Shown piece by piece: positions 4,908 to 5,944 of a DNA stretch of 5,944 bases. The translations under genes and the position numbers were made by a program. Position 1 is the first letter of the stretch, and every line of letters begins with the position of its first letter. The notes beneath the pieces were generated by a model. The model did not search any database. It saw nothing but the letters and a program-made list of their open reading frames with translations, and was not told the origin of the DNA. The DNA comes from Spirochaetaceae bacterium (GTDB lineage Bacteria; Spirochaetota; Spirochaetia; Treponematales; Breznakiellaceae), in the NCBI GenBank assembly GCA_031255315.1, contig JAIRSS010000154.1:1-5944 (forward strand), read 5' to 3'.

Positions 4908-5944
4908 CGGTACCGCCTCAGAATCTCTGAAACGGCCTCAATCAGTTTCTCTATCGACGCCTCATCAGTCGACCAGCCCTGGGATATCCGTATTCCGTTA
5001 AGGCTTAGATCGGGACTTACCCCCATTGCGGCCAGGACCGGACGTTCCCTGGAAGATGAAGAACAGGCCGATCCGGTAGAAACCGCAAAACCCCTGTCGT
5101 CCAGGGCGCGTACCATAACCTCACCGGGAAGGCCCTTAAAAGCTGCCTGGAGTATCCAGGGTGAGAAGCGTTCGTCATCTTCGGTCCGGTCTTCCGGAAT
5201 AAGCGTACACCGGTCATGGGCGCTTAAAGCGGTAATAAGGCGTTTCCAGCGCGAACGGGCTTTGTCCCTTTCCCTGTGTACCGCTTCCGCGGACGCCCTC
5301 TTTTCAAGGCGGTCCGCCAGGGCCGCGGCGCCGGAAACGTTTTCCGTGCCGGGCCGTATACCCCTTTCCTGGCCCCCGCCGCGGGAGAGGGTTTGCAGGG
5401 GTTTGCGGAGGTAGAGCAGGCCTATGCCCCGGGGGCCCCCCAGTTTATGGGCGCTGACGGACGCGGAATCCAGGTCCCAGGCCCGTATGTCTACCGCCGT
5501 CTTCCCCAGGGCCTGTACCAAATCGCAGTGCAGGTGGACAGGATGGGCGGCCCGCGAGCGGAGGACGCCCGAGAGAGAGGCCATATCATTAACGGCGCCG
5601 GTTTCATTGTTTACCGCCATAATCGCGGCGAATCCCGCGTTGGGATATTTGGCGAGGGCCTTTTCCAGGGTCCGGGGACTAACCCTTCCGTCTTTTTCTA
5701 CGCCGATAAAACCTATCTGTTTCCCCAGTCCCTCAAGGCACAGGCAATTTTCACGTACGGACGGATGTTCCACCGCGCTGGAAAGGATGGAGAGCGGATA
5801 CCGCCTGAGAAGCTGCGCCTGTATGACTATGGCATTCGATTCGGTACCGCCGGATGTGAAAAAAACGCTTTCGGGCGGAAGGCCCAGGACGCGCGCGCAG
5901 CGTTCCCGTGCTCTCTCAAGGACTTCCCGCGCTTTTTTACCTTC
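4904..5944 (-). CDS. Cysteine desulfurase, NifS/IscS family (5' end outside the window)
   Basis: A PLP enzyme that converts L-cysteine to alanine and passes the sulfur on as a persulfide. The visible 346 codons begin EGKKAREVLERARER and run to TGA; the frame stays open to the edge, so the start, about 40 residues judged against IscS, is missing. An internal GTG (5771-5773) is only the Val of AVEHPS, not the start. Motifs in order: FTSGGTESNA (cofactor phosphate), EHPS (PLP-stacking His), VNNETG, LHCDLVQALGK (Asp that contacts the PLP ring nitrogen), SVSAHKLGGPRGIG (Schiff-base Lys at 5444-5446), GGGQERGIRPGTEN, and STGSACSSSSRE with the catalytic Cys at 5063-5065. All catalytic positions are intact. 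It overlaps thiI by 4 bp, and that ThiI lacks its own rhodanese domain, so it is probably the dedicated sulfur donor for tRNA s4U, like Bacillus NifZ. A general role in Fe-S assembly is less likely, as no iscU or sufU is adjacent in the visible part. Confidence 0.93.
   Translation of the reverse strand, partial: EGKKAREVLERARERCARVLGLPPESVFFTSGGTESNAIVIQAQLLRRYPLSILSSAVEHPSVRENCLCLEGLGKQIGFIGVEKDGRVSPRTLEKALAKYPNAGFAAIMAVNNETGAVNDMASLSGVLRSRAAHPVHLHCDLVQALGKTAVDIRAWDLDSASVSAHKLGGPRGIGLLYLRKPLQTLSRGGGQERGIRPGTENVSGAAALADRLEKRASAEAVHRERDKARSRWKRLITALSAHDRCTLIPEDRTEDDERFSPWILQAAFKGLPGEVMVRALDDRGFAVSTGSACSSSSRERPVLAAMGVSPDLSLNGIRISQGWSTDEASIEKLIEAVSEILRRYR

Noticed and set aside
3816..5414. 532-residue open frame on the + strand
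   Set aside because: It lies antisense to both thiI and the desulfurase, whose motifs are unmistakable. Long antisense frames are expected in GC-rich coding DNA and this one has no recognisable domain.
5771..5773. GTG as the start of the desulfurase
   Set aside because: Codons upstream stay open and contain the conserved FTSGGTESNA motif, so this GTG is an internal valine of the AVEHPS segment.

Overview
The window carries two divergently inherited units that converge on each other. On the + strand is a three-gene carbohydrate ABC-importer operon: a lipoprotein solute-binding protein (409-1689), a MalF/UgpA-type permease (1840-2805) and a MalG/UgpE-type permease (2815-3657). On the - strand is a sulfur-transfer pair, a NifS/IscS-family cysteine desulfurase (cut by the right edge, 5944-4904) that overlaps by 4 bp the gene for ThiI, the tRNA 4-thiouridine synthetase (4907-3735). 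The two units meet tail to tail in a 77-bp intergenic gap holding two hairpins.

The source is a bacterium with moderately high GC. A spirochaete, perhaps an environmental or gut Treponema, is my best guess. It rests on the lipoprotein signal with an LFSA-C lipobox, the Firmicutes-like short ThiI, long homopolymeric tracts, and a dispersed GAGGCTGTTCCAAAA palindrome that I associate with Treponema genomes. This is inference, not proven by any marker gene in the window.

Positions 1-408 contain no intact gene and are the oddest part. They hold an almost pure G/C inverted repeat (61-111), a CG-rich hairpin (124-141), a homopolymer of 23 C (190-212), a hairpin followed by a T-run (279-309), an 18-bp palindrome (332-349) and then the ribosome binding site of the binding protein. 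The first 74 bases can be read in frame 3 as a peptide resembling the 'SE-x-F-x-LGGR' strip of Omp85/TpsB outer-membrane barrels, which stops looking like protein exactly where the G/C repeat begins.

The importer works as follows: the lipid-anchored binding protein captures a sugar or sugar derivative outside the inner membrane and delivers it to the heterodimeric permease. The ATPase is not encoded here and would have to come from elsewhere, as with shared MsmK/UgpC-type ATPases. Between the binding-protein gene and the permeases lies a rho-independent-type hairpin (1715-1750), then a copy of the dispersed palindrome (1757-1812). A second copy sits just after the last permease gene (3662-3700), so the two permease genes are bracketed by the same repeat. 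In the sulfur unit, the desulfurase would take sulfur from cysteine and pass it to ThiI for s4U in tRNA. ThiI here lacks the C-terminal rhodanese domain, so it resembles the Bacillus NifZ-ThiI arrangement.
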